The notes beneath the pieces are model-generated. The model saw only the letters and a list, made by a program, of their open reading frames with translations. It did no database searches and had not been told where the DNA came from. A program made the translations under genes and the position numbers. Source: Salvelinus alpinus (lineage: Eukaryota > Chordata > Actinopteri > Salmoniformes > Salmonidae). From it: a stretch of DNA of 64,000 nucleotides. How positions within the stretch are numbered: the stretch's first letter is position 1; each line of letters starts with the position of its first letter. Shown one piece after another: positions 1 through 10,631 of this stretch. The stretch covers positions 20,304,038 to 20,368,037 of the forward strand of contig NC_092098.1 of NCBI RefSeq assembly GCF_045679555.1. Reading direction: 5' to 3'.

Positions 1-205
1 TTTGGTGACCCACCACCCGTGCCTTGTCTGTGGGTATTCTTTTTCACTGCTAAAACAGTACAGACAATGTGTGAGCAGGCACCTTCTGGGTACAATATAT
101 GCTTGTGCTTTGTTAAATATTAGTCAGGGACCATACCATTCTGCAGAATGTTCTTGTATTTGATTTTGACCTGCTGCCATGTCCGTTTTGGCCCGTTCAT
201 GTTTA

Positions 206-209
<4 letters not shown>

Positions 210-262
<53 letters not shown>
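210..262. repeat. (CA)n microsatellite
   Basis: An uninterrupted CA dinucleotide run of about 26 units. The short plus-strand frame through it translates to alternating Thr-His and is an artefact. The adjoining sequence (about 263-345) resembles a common fish dispersed repeat, but I cannot place its ends. Confidence 0.97.
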
Positions 263-263
<1 letters not shown>

Positions 264-479
264 TTAATGGAGTCACACTGCAAAAAATTACTTGGTATTT
301 TTGTCTTGTTTTCAGTAAAAATATCAAAAAATGTATCATAGCTTTATACAGTGTGATGGAGTTACTTTACACAATTTCACTCATATCTGCAGTGCATTTC
401 AATTAAAAATTTAACCGTTTCATAATTACAGTACAACTGCATTTTTGGAGATGTGAATTAAATATTTGAATTGTAATTG

Positions 480-908
480 TGATGTTTCAGCGGAGCGGTG
501 AGTGTGTAATTGTGCACTACTTACGCATTCAGGCGGTCTGCAATACTTTGCCACGCTTTTTCTCTTTGCTTTATCACTGTGGCGGTGTTGCCTTTCTTCT
601 TAATTATATCTTTTACCTCCTCGTATGCCTCCATGAGGATTTGTGCTTCCGACGGGGAAAAGTACGCGGCTCTAGTTGCCATGGTAAATCATTTAATCTG
701 TGATCTGTGGCGGGGTCTATTTGAGTGAGCCGTGAGCGCGCACCTATCCAGGATTGGTTTCACCTGGCTTAATGAATCCGTGTCTGCTCATCCTGGCTTG
801 GTCTTTGTGCAACCAATTAAGCCTGGACGCACATGTTTTTGGCTTCATTGAGCTCAGCTGAGTCATTTATCCCGGATGTCTTAATTCTACTTTTGTGCAA
901 CAGGCCCC
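480..908 (-). mobile_element. PIF/Harbinger-like transposon fragment
   Basis: On the minus strand the segment begins near 908 with GGGGCCTGTTGCACAAAAG, the kind of terminus I associate with fish Harbinger-type elements. It runs into a start codon at 682 and a Myb/SANT-like exon ending in a GTAAGT donor at 524. A possible acceptor (TGCAG) lies near 440. The other end and any nuclease gene are not visible, so this is a terminal fragment. The superfamily call rests on the Myb-like exon and terminus only. Confidence 0.45.
525..682 (-). pseudogene. Myb/SANT-like DNA-binding exon of a Harbinger-type element
   Basis: Reading from ATG at 682, the minus strand encodes 52 residues beginning MATRAAYFSPSEAQILMEAY and containing WQSIADRLN, then stops at a GT splice donor (524-523). 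This looks like the first exon of the Myb/SANT-like accessory protein of PIF/Harbinger transposons, which binds element ends and helps import the transposase. The exon is open, but I found no convincing continuation, so I treat it as a remnant. It could instead come from a domesticated host Myb/SANT-like gene. Confidence 0.5.
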
Positions 909-974
909 TGGTCTCAGACTAGACGTAACATAGCAAATATAAATCCGGGACACTCAAATTAGTATGTCACGTTA

Positions 975-1195
975 CATTTACATTTTAGTTATGCAGAGCG
1001 ACTTACAGGAGCAATCACGGTTAAGTGCCTTGCTCAAGGGGACAAAGATTTTTTTAAAACATTTGGTTACATAAAACAGGTTACTTGAGGCAAAAACTAA
1101 AAAGGAGGGAGGTTGGTCAGGGTGGGGGCGTAGAAAAACAAACGTCTAGCAACCCAAAGGTTGCGTGTTCGAATCTCATCAGGGACCACTTAGGA
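975..1195. repeat. Mosaic of SINE pieces
   Basis: At 975-1045 a stretch resembles the end shared by L2 LINEs and SINEs (AGAGCGACTTACA) followed by a V-SINE-like central motif (AAGTGCCTTGCTCAAGGG). At 1144-1185 a tRNA-like B box (GGTTGCGTGTTCGAATCTC) lies in the opposite sense. The parts do not form one complete SINE, so this is a patchwork of old insertions. Confidence 0.35.
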
Positions 1196-1312
1196 ATTTT
1201 AATGAATTAATACATACAAAATGTAACATATACTAAATGTATGGAGACAGATTTACATTTATTATGTTACGTCTACCCCAGAGTCCTAATTCTGGGCTCA
1301 CAGGCGTGGGCT

Positions 1313-1790
1313 TGATTCAATCAGATCCTCCTTAACCCGTGATAACTGACAACTGCATAGCAGTTCCATTGTTTATTATTTAGGCGATGTTGGGGGTGTA
1401 ACTGTGTTGGAGCTGTGAAATCAGCAAGTGGCTCCCATTATACCTATCGTGGACATTGACATTGGATGCACAAGTCACATTAGGATAAATCCCACGCAGC
1501 CTGTTACAAGTTCAAACACTGGAATGTGTGTTGTAATCTACACCTCAATTAGGCTGATATCAACCCTTATTATGTTTCACGATTTCCATAAAGCCTACAC
1601 TTTCTCGTTCTGAACTTCTAACGCGAGAGGGATTTAAGGACGGATGTGGTTTCGTGACAATGACAAGAGCAGCCGCTCACAGATTTGATAGCTTCAACGC
1701 AGTTACACCTCGACATTGCCTAAATAATAACAATGCAACTGCTATGCAGTTGTCAGTTATCCTGGGTTAGCTCCAGAACTGATTGAATCT
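1313..1790. mobile_element. MITE with about 90-bp terminal inverted repeats
   Basis: The segment 1313-1404 is matched in inverted orientation by 1700-1790. Both arms contain GATTCAATCAG, GATAACTGACAACTGCATAG and ATTATTTAGGC in order. The roughly 295-bp centre has no convincing coding frame. Long terminal inverted repeats around a short non-coding core are typical of a non-autonomous DNA transposon. I could not identify a target duplication, so the superfamily is left open. Confidence 0.65.
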
Positions 1791-1800
1791 TAGCCTAAAT

Positions 1801-2034
1801 TGAACATAAACTTCACTTCAGTTAGACTTAACATCCTCTACAGAAAGGCTTGAACCTCCTCTTCATCTCCTCAATTAAAAGCCCTTGTTTTTTTTAAAGG
1901 ACAGAAAAAAAGGCTTGCTGCCGAGCTTTTAATGGAAGTCATTGCAGAATTCTAACTCCCGGGCACAAAGCTGAAATCATTGAAAAAAGCATCAAGGCCC
2001 TCTCACAGACATAGGGTTTTCTTTTTTGTTGTTT
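1801..2034. other. No recognisable feature
   Basis: AT-rich sequence with poly-T and poly-A tracts between the MITE and the inferred 3' end of cwc15. I see no gene, repeat boundary or RNA here. Confidence 0.6.
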
Positions 2035-2354
2035 TTTATTGACATTGGCGCTTAAAAAAGGTAAAAGTTAAATAACAACAAGTTGACATTGATGATGTCA
2101 CTATTGCAACCATTCCTTTCAGGGGTGGAAAATTATTATACACGAAACAAAACTAGTTTAAATTTGTTTTCAGGTCAGGCATTAGATTACTTTATATACA
2201 GAGGATTTTGTGCGTGTTCCATGTCAACGGATGACACCATTCTTCAGGCTCATTCAATGTTTTCAGACCAATCTCTATCACGTCCTCCTTGTCCTCTTAG
2301 AACTGGGAACAGAGCAGAGAGAAATGGAACACCTTCATAGCAGAGCTGCAAGTC
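2035..2354 (-). other. cwc15: Inferred 3' UTR of cwc15 with a poly(A) signal
   Basis: On the minus strand the cwc15 stop codon (2357-2355) is followed by about 310 bases ending at AATAAA (antisense TTTATT at 2035-2040). This is the nearest canonical signal downstream of the stop. The true cleavage site was not established. Confidence 0.5.
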
Positions 2355-5041
2355 CTACTTCACATATTTCTCCATGAATTTCTTGTGGAACTCGGAGCGC
2401 AGAGTGTCGTTGACAAAGCGTTTCTCCCGGCGTGCCTCATCCACTCCCTTTGCACAGTTCTTGAACACGACGTCATCATCCCACCTTAGAGAGAAAGAGA
2501 CAGGAGAGGATGTAAAACAACAGTCATCCACAGCCATGCCCTAAGCAGTGGTGTGTGTGTGTCTCTCAACACCTTCTCTTGACGCTGAAGGCAGTCGGGG
2601 TGGGGACTATCTGTTGTTGCTGCTGCTGCTGCTGCTGTCCAGCCAGGTTGAGCAGAGGATTCCCACTAAGGATGTTCTCCATGCGGATCCTCTCCTCCTC
2701 TGCTTTCTGCTCCCGCTCCTGGCACAGGACACGAAACATGTTGGTCAGAGAGGACCAGGTGCAAAGCTCTCATTCGCTGAAGTATTGCTCTTAGCAACGC
2801 TTTCTGATTAGCCTTGATTAAAGATGGTTGCACACAAACACTGATCTAATAAAAAATTAAAATCTACAAAAAAGGTCAACATGTTTAACGCTAGAACTGC
2901 TAAAGCAGTCATTTGGACTGCTCATAAACTACAACTTAAAAAAAAATATATATAATAAATTTTACCCCCTTTTCTCCCCAATTTCGTGGTATCCAATTGT
3001 TAGTAATTACTATCTTGTCTCATCGCTACAACTCCCGTACGGGCTCGGGAGAGACGAAGGTCGAAAGCCATGCGTCCTCCGAAACACAACCCAACCACAA
3101 CCCACTGCTTCTTAACACAGCGCGCCTCCAACCCAGAAGCCAGCCGCACCAATGTGTCGGAGGAAACACCGTGCACCTGGCTGCCTTGGTTAGCGCACTG
3201 CGCCCGGCCCGCCACAGGAGTCGCTGGTGCGCGATGAGACAAGGATATCCCTACCGGCCAAACCCTCCCTAACCCGGACGACGCTAGGCCAATTGTGCGT
3301 CGCCCCACGGACCTCCCGGTCGCGGCCAGCTGCGACAGAGCCTGGGCGCGAACCCAGAGTCTCTGGTGGCACAGCTGGCGCTGCGATACAGTGCCCTAGA
3401 CCACTGTGCCACCCGGGAGGCCCAAACTACAACTTTTTATTACTCTAAAATGTTTGAAGTCATAATTTTTCCTAAATAAGTCTGTATAACACACTGTCGT
3501 TAGAATATTAATATCACAAACAGAACTGGAGCTATAACCAGTTTTAGGAGGGCAAGTCATTTTTTTTTTAAATGGGCCCAAAGGCACTCCACAAATAAAA
3601 CTGATTGAACACTTGAATCTTTGTGTTTTTAAATATAGTCTACAATAACATAAACTAATACAAATACTAGTGTTATTTGAAATATATATATTTTTCAGAT
3701 TCTAATGTTACCTAAGACCTTCATAAACACAACCAAATTATTATTTCTGCGATAGCATATATGAAATGTATTAATTACACCGTTAGAATGTTACAGTTCA
3801 CATGATCAAATTATGTTCGATATTTTCAGACCTCAAAAGTGATCTAAATCAAAAATGATTTCACATTCCCCACAATCTGTTTTGTAACTCTAGCTAAATG
3901 CCTCAATCCCAAATGAATAGGTAAAATAGGCCGGATCTACACAACAGATGCTCATCTCTACATTAGATGACCTTTAAAGTCTGAAAATGTCAGAGATAAT
4001 ATCAAACAAAACAATCCATTCATTTAACAAGTCAATAGAGCCCTATTCGCTGCTCCTACTCAGCAACACCTGAAAAATATATTTGCACTTGGTTGGACTC
4101 AACTGGCGTGACTGACCCAGCAGCGATTGATTGTCTTGTAGCAACTTACCTTGCGTTCCTGCTCCTCAGCCCGCTCCTTCTTGATTTTCTCCAATTCAGC
4201 CAGCAGAGCCGCAGTGTCATCGTCATCACTGTCCTCCTCAGAGTCATCATCCTCCTCCTCATCCTACACCACAAAACAATGAAGGTTAGAGGCTGAGCTT
4301 TCAAAAAAAGCACAGACTTTAAGGTGACTGGTGGATGAACAGGTGGCACCTACATCAGTGAGAGGGTCATCTGCATCCAGGTTGGCAGCAGGGATTTGAT
4401 CTAGTCTGGGCCTCTTAGAGGATGAGGATGTGGTGTGTTCTGAAAATTGAAAAGAGACAAACCACCATTTTAATGATGCTCGCTTGAATCCCCTGCAGAT
4501 GACCTATGTCAACAAAACAAAACAAACTTTGGGCATAATAGTATGTCAGATGCAAAAATCCCATTGATCTTCTTTACACCCAGTTAAACACAGACATATT
4601 TTACGTTCAGGTCAAAATGTATCTCGGGTCTGGGTTTATTTGTATGCCTGGAGACTCACCTCTCGGTCCCCTCTCTCTAGTCTTCTCCCGGACAGCAACA
4701 CGCTCCCTCTCCTCCAGCTCCCTGCGGAAGTCCCGGGCACGCACCTCCTCGGGGGCATCCTGGGTGAGCTGCCTGAGGGGATCACACAGGGAGACAGCAC
4801 ATTATCTTTAACCAGAGGGACCTGTTCCCAACTACTGGTGCAAGACTTAGCCATAAGGGCAAAGACTGATGCCAAGATGCCACAAGGATAGGTGGTGTTG
4901 TGTCACTCACCTGTACTTGATCTTAGTGTGACCAGGCAGATCTCGGCTTGAGTACTGTTTGGACAACGCACTGAGATCGCCCTCTCCCTTCCCTCTCCCT
5001 CCTCTCGCTGGCTCAAACGTCGGTCTCGCGGCTGTTGTCAT
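2355..5041 (-). CDS. cwc15: Cwc15 spliceosome-associated protein (six coding exons)
   Basis: Coding exons, first to last, are 5041-4911, 4772-4660, 4439-4354, 4263-4150, 2718-2573 and 2484-2355. They total 720 nt and encode 239 residues; each junction has GT/AG sites and keeps frame. The protein starts [19 protein letters not shown], followed by [19 protein letters not shown] very acidic stretch of Asp and Glu comes next, then a Lys/Glu-rich helix ([16 protein letters not shown]). The end is [19 protein letters not shown] to [10 protein letters not shown]. This matches Cwc15/CWC15 throughout; human CWC15 is 229 residues. Cwc15 is a nuclear component of the activated spliceosome associated with the PRP19/CDC5L (NTC) group. 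An oddity is a run of nine glutamines in exon 5 after NPLLNLAG (codons at about 2611-2637). A complete SINE sits in the intron between exons 4 and 5. A non-coding 5' exon precedes the start exon, whose acceptor is at 5054-5053. Confidence 0.95.
2938..3423 (-). mobile_element. tRNA-derived SINE with perfect 12-bp target duplication
   Basis: Read on the minus strand, the 5' head (GGGTGGCACAGTGGTCTAGGG, 3415-3395 region) is a pol III A box. A B-box-like GGTTCGCGCCC follows, then a long body and an A/T-rich tail near 2940. The sequence AAACTACAACTT at 2926-2937 is repeated exactly at 3424-3435, which fixes the boundaries. Copies of the same family lie at 14590-15044 and 36747-37211. It is inserted in an intron of cwc15 in the gene's orientation. 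Open frames across it (for example 3000-3308) are artefacts. Confidence 0.9.
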
Positions 5042-5259
5042 TTTTGGTGGCTCTGTAATATTGTGTGAGTGTATTATTTACGGTTCACTTTGTTTATCCA
5101 TTTAACTTGCTTTGGCAATGTAAACATGTTTCCAATGCCAACAAAGCCCATTGAATTGAATTATAGCTGGCTGGAACAGAGGGCAACAAATATAAATAGA
5201 TTAAATATTTTATCAACATATTATGTCACGTTAACAGAAATCAATCCTTATTTAGCTGG

Positions 5260-5580
5260 CTAACGTTAGCTAACTCGCCATGAGAAAAACAACCCGGTGG
5301 AAGTCTGCGATGAATTAGCTAGTAGCCAGACACTAACGTTAGCTAGCTAACGTTACTTAATCAAAATATCCATATAGGCTTGCTATATAGTTAGCCAATA
5401 GACCAAGCTAGCTATATTAGCTCATTTACAAACGATTTCACCATTGTGTGGGTTTTATTATAACATCGGTATTGATTATTGCTGAGAAAACACCAACACA
5501 CTTGTCTACGCTAACGTTAGTAGTTACTGTAGTGTAGCAAGCATTCTTACATGCTGCCAGCTAACGTTAGTGTGCTGGAA
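5260..5580. repeat. Cluster of GCTAACGTTAGC-type palindromes
   Basis: The motif CTAACGTTAG with flanking AGCT occurs repeatedly around 5266, 5334, 5510 and 5560. A perfect 22-bp palindrome lies at 5334-5355. It falls in the first, non-coding intron of cwc15. Such AGCT/AACGTT-rich tracts are common in teleost DNA. I cannot assign a function. Confidence 0.6.
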
Positions 5581-5695
5581 GAATAACAGTCATAAGGTAA
5601 TGCAAGCTACAGGTTTACTAAAATAATATCATAACTAGCTATATTTCTCTTTCAAAAACAACTAGCTAATATGGAATAGTTTTCTGGAAATTTAC

Positions 5696-5830
5696 CTTTT
5701 TCCTCACACTATCAGAAGAGAAAGGGCCCTTTGCTTTAGATTGTAGACGCTGTTATCACAGCTTATGAACAACGCCTACGGAACTCCGAAAGGTCAGACA
5801 GCAATATTGAAACGTGATTTTGCATTAGGC
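5696..5830 (-). promoter_or_regulatory. cwc15: Inferred cwc15 non-coding first exon and promoter
   Basis: A donor on the minus strand (GAAAAAG then GTAAAT, GT at 5695-5694) ends a short exon starting somewhere near 5740-5780. It splices to the acceptor at 5054-5053, eleven bases before the ATG. No TATA box is obvious and the start site is inferred. Confidence 0.45.
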
Positions 5831-5876
5831 GTGTGAGAAACGTTTTTCAAATAGCCAAATTTTCATTCAATAGTTT

Positions 5877-6468
5877 CAGTGGTGGAAAAAGTACCCAATT
5901 GTCATACTTGAGTAAAAGTATAGATACCTTAATAGAAAGTTACTCAAGTAAATGTGAGTCAGCCAGTAAAATACTACTTGAGTAAAAGTCTGAAAGTATT
6001 TGGTTTTAAATGTATTTTTGTATCAAAAGTAAATGTAATTGCTAAAACATACTTAAGTATCAAAGGTAAAAGTATCAATCATTTAAAATTCCTTATATTA
6101 AGCAAAGCAGACGGCACCATTTAAAAAAAAAATTATGGATAGCCAGGGGCACACTCAGACATTATTTACAAAAATGCATTTGTGTATAGTGAGTTCGCCA
6201 GGCCAGAGGCAGTAAGGATGGCCACGTGTTCTCTTGATTAAGTGCTTGAATTTGACCATTTTCCTGTCCTGCTAAGCATTCAAAGTGTAACGAGTACTTT
6301 TGGTGGTCAAGGAAAATGTATGGAGTAAAAAGTATAATGTTTTCTTCGTGAATGTAGTGAAATAAAAGTAAAAGTAGTCAAAAATATAAATAGTAAAGTA
6401 TAGATACCCCCCAAAAACTACTTAAGTAGTACTTTAAAGTATTTTTACTTAAGTACTTTACACCACTG
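5877..6468. mobile_element. hAT-type MITE (592 bp)
   Basis: The element begins CAGTGGTGGAAAAAGTAC and ends TAAGTACTTTACACCACTG, imperfect terminal inverted repeats. The flanking 8-mers AATAGTTT and CACAGTTT agree at six of eight positions, consistent with an aged hAT target duplication. It has no transposase and is rich in AAGTA/TACTT repeats. A related copy lies at 44218-44733. Confidence 0.75.
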
Positions 6469-6489
6469 CACAGTTTTTCGATCTCAAGA

Positions 6490-8650
6490 ATGAGAAAGTG
6501 CTTTCCTCACATCCTTAAATAAGCATGCCCCATTCAAAGAATGTAGAACTAAGAACAGATATAGCCCTTGATTCACCCCAGACTTGACTGCCCTTGACCA
6601 GCACAAAAACATCCTGTGACGTTCTGCATTAGTATCGAATAGCCCCCGCGATATGCAACTTTTCAGGGCCCACTGCACCCAGGATAGGAAACACTGTTAC
6701 CACCGATAAATCTACGATAATCGATAGTTTCAATAAGCATTTTTCTACGGCTGGCCATGCTTTCCACCTGGTTACCCCTACCCCGGCCAACAGCTCTGCA
6801 CCCCATGCAGCAACTTCCCCCCCCGCTTCTCCTTCACCCAAATCCAGAGCTGATGTTCTGAAAGAGCTGTAAAATCGAGATTTCTACAAATCAGCTGGAC
6901 TAGACAATCTGGACCCTCTCTTTCTAAAATTATCCGCCAAAATTATTGCAACCCCTATTACTAGCCTATTGAACCTCTCTTTTTTATTGACTGAGATCAC
7001 CAAAGATTGGAAAGCTGCCGCGGTCATCCCCCTCTTCAAAGGGGGAGACACTCTAGACCCAAACTGTTATAGACCTATATCCATCCTGCTCTGCCTGAAA
7101 GTCAAGTTAACAAACAGATAACCCACCATTTCAAATCCCACCGTACCTTCTCCACTATGCAATCTGGTTTCCGAGCTGGTCATGGGTGCACCTCAGCCAC
7201 GCTCAAGGTCCTAAACGATATCATAACCACCATCAATAAAAGACTGTACTGTGCAGCCATCTTCATCGACCTGGCCAAGGCTTTCGACTCTGTCAATCAC
7301 CTCATTCTTATCGGCAGACTCAATAGCCTTGGCTTCTCAAATGACTGCCTCGCCTGGTTCACCAACGACTTCTCAGATAGAGTTCAGTGTGTCAAATCGG
7401 AGGGCCTGTTGTCCGGACCTCTGGCAGTCTCTATGGGGGTGCAACAGGGTTCAATTCTCGGGCCGACTCTTTTCTCTGTATATATCAATGATGCCGCTCT
7501 TGCTGCTGGTGATTCTCTGATCCACCTCTACGCAGACGACACCATTCGGTATACATCTGGCCCTTCTTTGGACACTTTGCTAACAAACCTCCAAACGAGC
7601 TTCAATGCCATACAACACTCCTTACATGGCCTCCACCTGCTTTTAAATGCTAGTAAAACTAAGTGCATGCTCTTCAACCGATTGCTGCCCGCACCCTCCC
7701 GGCCGACTAGCATCCCTACTCTGGACAATTCTGACTTAGAATATGTGGACAACTATAAATACCTAGGTGTGTCTGGATAGACTGTAAACTCTCCTTCCAG
7801 ACTCACATTAAGCATCTCCCATCCAAAATTAAATATATTTCGCAACAAAGCCTCCTTCACTCATGCTGCCAAACATACCCTCGTAAAACTGACCATCCTA
7901 CCGATCCTTGACTTCGGCGATGTCATTTACAAAATAGCCTCCAACACTCTACTCAGCAAACTGGATGCAGTCTATCACAGTGCCATCCGTTTTGTCACCA
8001 AAGCCCCATATGCTACCCACCACTGCAACCTGTATGCTCTTGTTGGCTGGCCCTCACTACATATTTGTCACCAAACCCACTGGCTCCAGGTCATCTATAA
8101 GTCGTTCCTTGGAAAAGCCCCGCCTTATCTCAGCTCACTGGTCACCATAGCAACACCCACCCGTAGCACGCGCTCCAGCAGGTATATCTCACTGGTCATC
8201 CCAAAAGCCAACACTTACTTTGGCCGCCTTTCCTTCCAGTTCTCTGCTGCCAATGACTGGAACGAACTGCAAAAATCTCTGAAGCTGGAGTCTTATATCT
8301 CCCTCTCTAACTTTAAGCATCAGTTGTCAGAGCAGCTTACCGATCACTTTACCTGTACACAGCCAATCTGTAAATAGCACACCCAACTACCTGACTAAAT
8401 ACTTTTTTGCCCCACTGTATTTCACCTCTATGGCCTATTTATTACCTTACCTCCCTACTCTTCTACATTTGCACACACTGTACATAGATTTTTCTATTGT
8501 GTTATTGACTGCACGTTTGTTTATGTGTAACTCTGTGTTGTTGTTTTTGTCGCACTGCTTTATCTTGACCAGGTTGCAGTTGTAAATGAGAAGTTGTTCT
8601 CAACTGGCCTACCTGGTTAAATAAAGGTGAAATAAAAAATAAATAAAAAA
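6490..8650 (+). mobile_element. 5'-truncated RSg-1-like LINE (copy A)
   Basis: The segment carries a non-LTR reverse transcriptase and ends in the tail GTTCTCAACTGGCCTACCTG, then GTTAAATAAAGGTGAAATAA. It starts about 20 bp after the hAT MITE at a point matching 38780 of the second copy. The endonuclease half is missing. The 3' tail resembles that of the HpaI SINE at 59212-59466, as known for RSg-1 and HpaI in salmonids. Confidence 0.8.
6960..8376 (+). pseudogene. Decayed LINE reverse transcriptase (copy A)
   Basis: The best frame, 7157-7780, encodes QSGFRAGHGCTSATLKVLND, FIDLAKAFDSVNH (first catalytic Asp), MGVQQGSILGPTLFSVYIND and LYADDTIRY (catalytic Asp pair). It ends in a frame break in the YLGV region near 7775. 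The C-terminal domain continues in other frames to about 8376 (for example TKPTGSRSS region 8070-8150). The gene is dead through frameshifts and the missing 5' half. Confidence 0.8.
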
Positions 8651-8770
8651 CATTTTTATGATATTAAAATGTTGACTGATGAAACAGATTTGATATGTAG
8701 CACACATACCGGTATCATAGATCAAGTTACCAGGATGTTGATAAATCAAATAAACAGAACACATATGTAG

Positions 8771-10631
8771 ATGTATTTCTTAACTTCTTTATTGTTTTTT
8801 TATTTCCTTACAGGCACTGTGTGAAATATCGTTTCAGTTGTTCAGTTTTCATTTTACAGTTGTTTTAATTGAAAAATGACAATGTGGCTTTGATAAAGAA
8901 GACACGACCTCCCAAAACTATTGCAACAATCTTGAAGCACAATCTCGGTAAGAGAAACAAAAGTGCAGCTTTAAATCTCAGACCAGTAGATTATAATTTT
9001 GTAAAGTTTAGACAACTCAGCGTCCATCTTCATCGGTTATAATTCGAATGATACATTACCTAATTGTTCTTGTTAATACACGTTTTTTATCCCCCCAATT
9101 AAAACACTATAAAATATAAGGTAGGTTGGCAAACAGTAAATAGTACTTTGGTGAATGGCATCTGAGTTCACAGAGATATATTGAAATAATTTGATCAATA
9201 CATCTAAATGATCTAAACCTTTACACAAATGGGGGGGAGGGGTGCTAATATTTAACACATTTCGCATCTGAGACATAAAATGCAATGTCTTAATATTTGA
9301 GAAAGATTAGAGAGAAGGGAGAGAGGATTTAAGGAAATACAAAAATGTCTTGCATATTTCCAACTGGGAATTACCAACGTTCCAACGTGCAGATACAGAT
9401 GTGCAAAGAGCAACAATCATTCACAAAAGCACCATGACTTTTCCAACCGTACACTGATGAAGAAATAAGCATCAAATAAATGCTGGTGAGACTCAAAGTT
9501 AACAGTGCAAATTTTAGGGTTAGGCATTTGCACGTGGTGATTCTTCAAAACAAAACAAAAACAAAGAGCACATTCCCAGCACTACTGTAGCTTATCTCAG
9601 TTCTGAAATGTACTGTACTTCCTAATGGAATATACATTTACTTTTATTTTAAATGCCTCATGGATCTAACATCTGTACTGTACACTGCATCTTTGGTAGA
9701 AATATAGACAAGTAGGCAAGATGAATGTCTTACAGATCCTTTTAGAAACATTTGGCACAGAAATATGTCACAAACAGGATGAGAGAGGGAAAGCAATACC
9801 TCAATAAAAAAATCATACAATTGCTGATAATGTTGCTTGTGCACTCCCTGCTGTGATACAATCTCTATTAGGACAAATATTGCAGAGAAATAATTCTCAA
9901 TAAATATTTTAATTAGACAAATTTATTGACAAAGGTCTAAATATACTGAAAAGCATAAGTATTCTGTCACAGCCTTTTAAGTTGCAAAAAAATAAAAAAG
10001 GTAAGAAGAATGAAGACCATATTGCACTTTTTAAAGTATCTGAGTGCCACAAAAGGGCTTGCTCTGTCAATCAGATAACCTTCTAATCTTGTTTCTGATA
10101 TTGGTGGCTCTGTCTCAAATCAAGGCATTACATTCAGAGGTATATTCTTGTGTAACACTGTTACTGGCTATTCATTATCCTCCTTAGAGCTGGAGTTCAG
10201 TACTTTGTGAGGTTGCTTGGATAAACAATTTCCAAAAGTTAGTCATGAACTTCAACCCCTTCACTGCATGTCACTGAAGCCAAACTGCCATTATGATTTT
10301 GGCAAAGGAGGATGATAATAGTCAGTCATGTGCACCCGTTTTCACTTGCATACACTCACAATAGGATTTCCTTAATCTTCACAAACTTCCTCTTTACAAG
10401 GGCATTAAGCTAAAAAGACCTCAAAGTCCCCACCCAACCCCACAGTAGGAGGCCAGTTTTAGAGTCATGTGCCTGGTAGAGAGACAATTTTCTGGTTCCA
10501 AGAGGCCTCGTTCCTGGGGCTGTGGAAAGGGGAAGGCCGGTGGTGGTGTTGGGGGAGGTGGGGTGATGAGGACTGTAGAGGGCTGGGGTTTTCTATTGGT
10601 CAGTTGGAGAAAGACAACCCGCTGTGGTCGG
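8771..10631 (-). other. sesn3: Inferred 3' UTR of sesn3 with a poly(A) signal
   Basis: From the stop codon (10634-10632) the minus strand runs 1.9 kb without recognisable transposon sequence, unlike its surroundings. It meets AATAAA (antisense TTTATT at 8788-8793) about 120 bp before the LINE at 8650. Long AU-rich 3' UTRs are usual for sestrins. The end point is inferred. Confidence 0.5.

Noticed and set aside
179-406. 75-codon frame with a long Thr-His repeat
   Set aside because: It is a translation of the (CA)n microsatellite, not a protein gene.
2548-2811. Plus-strand frames with poly-Leu or poly-Cys
   Set aside because: They are antisense to the polyglutamine exon of cwc15.
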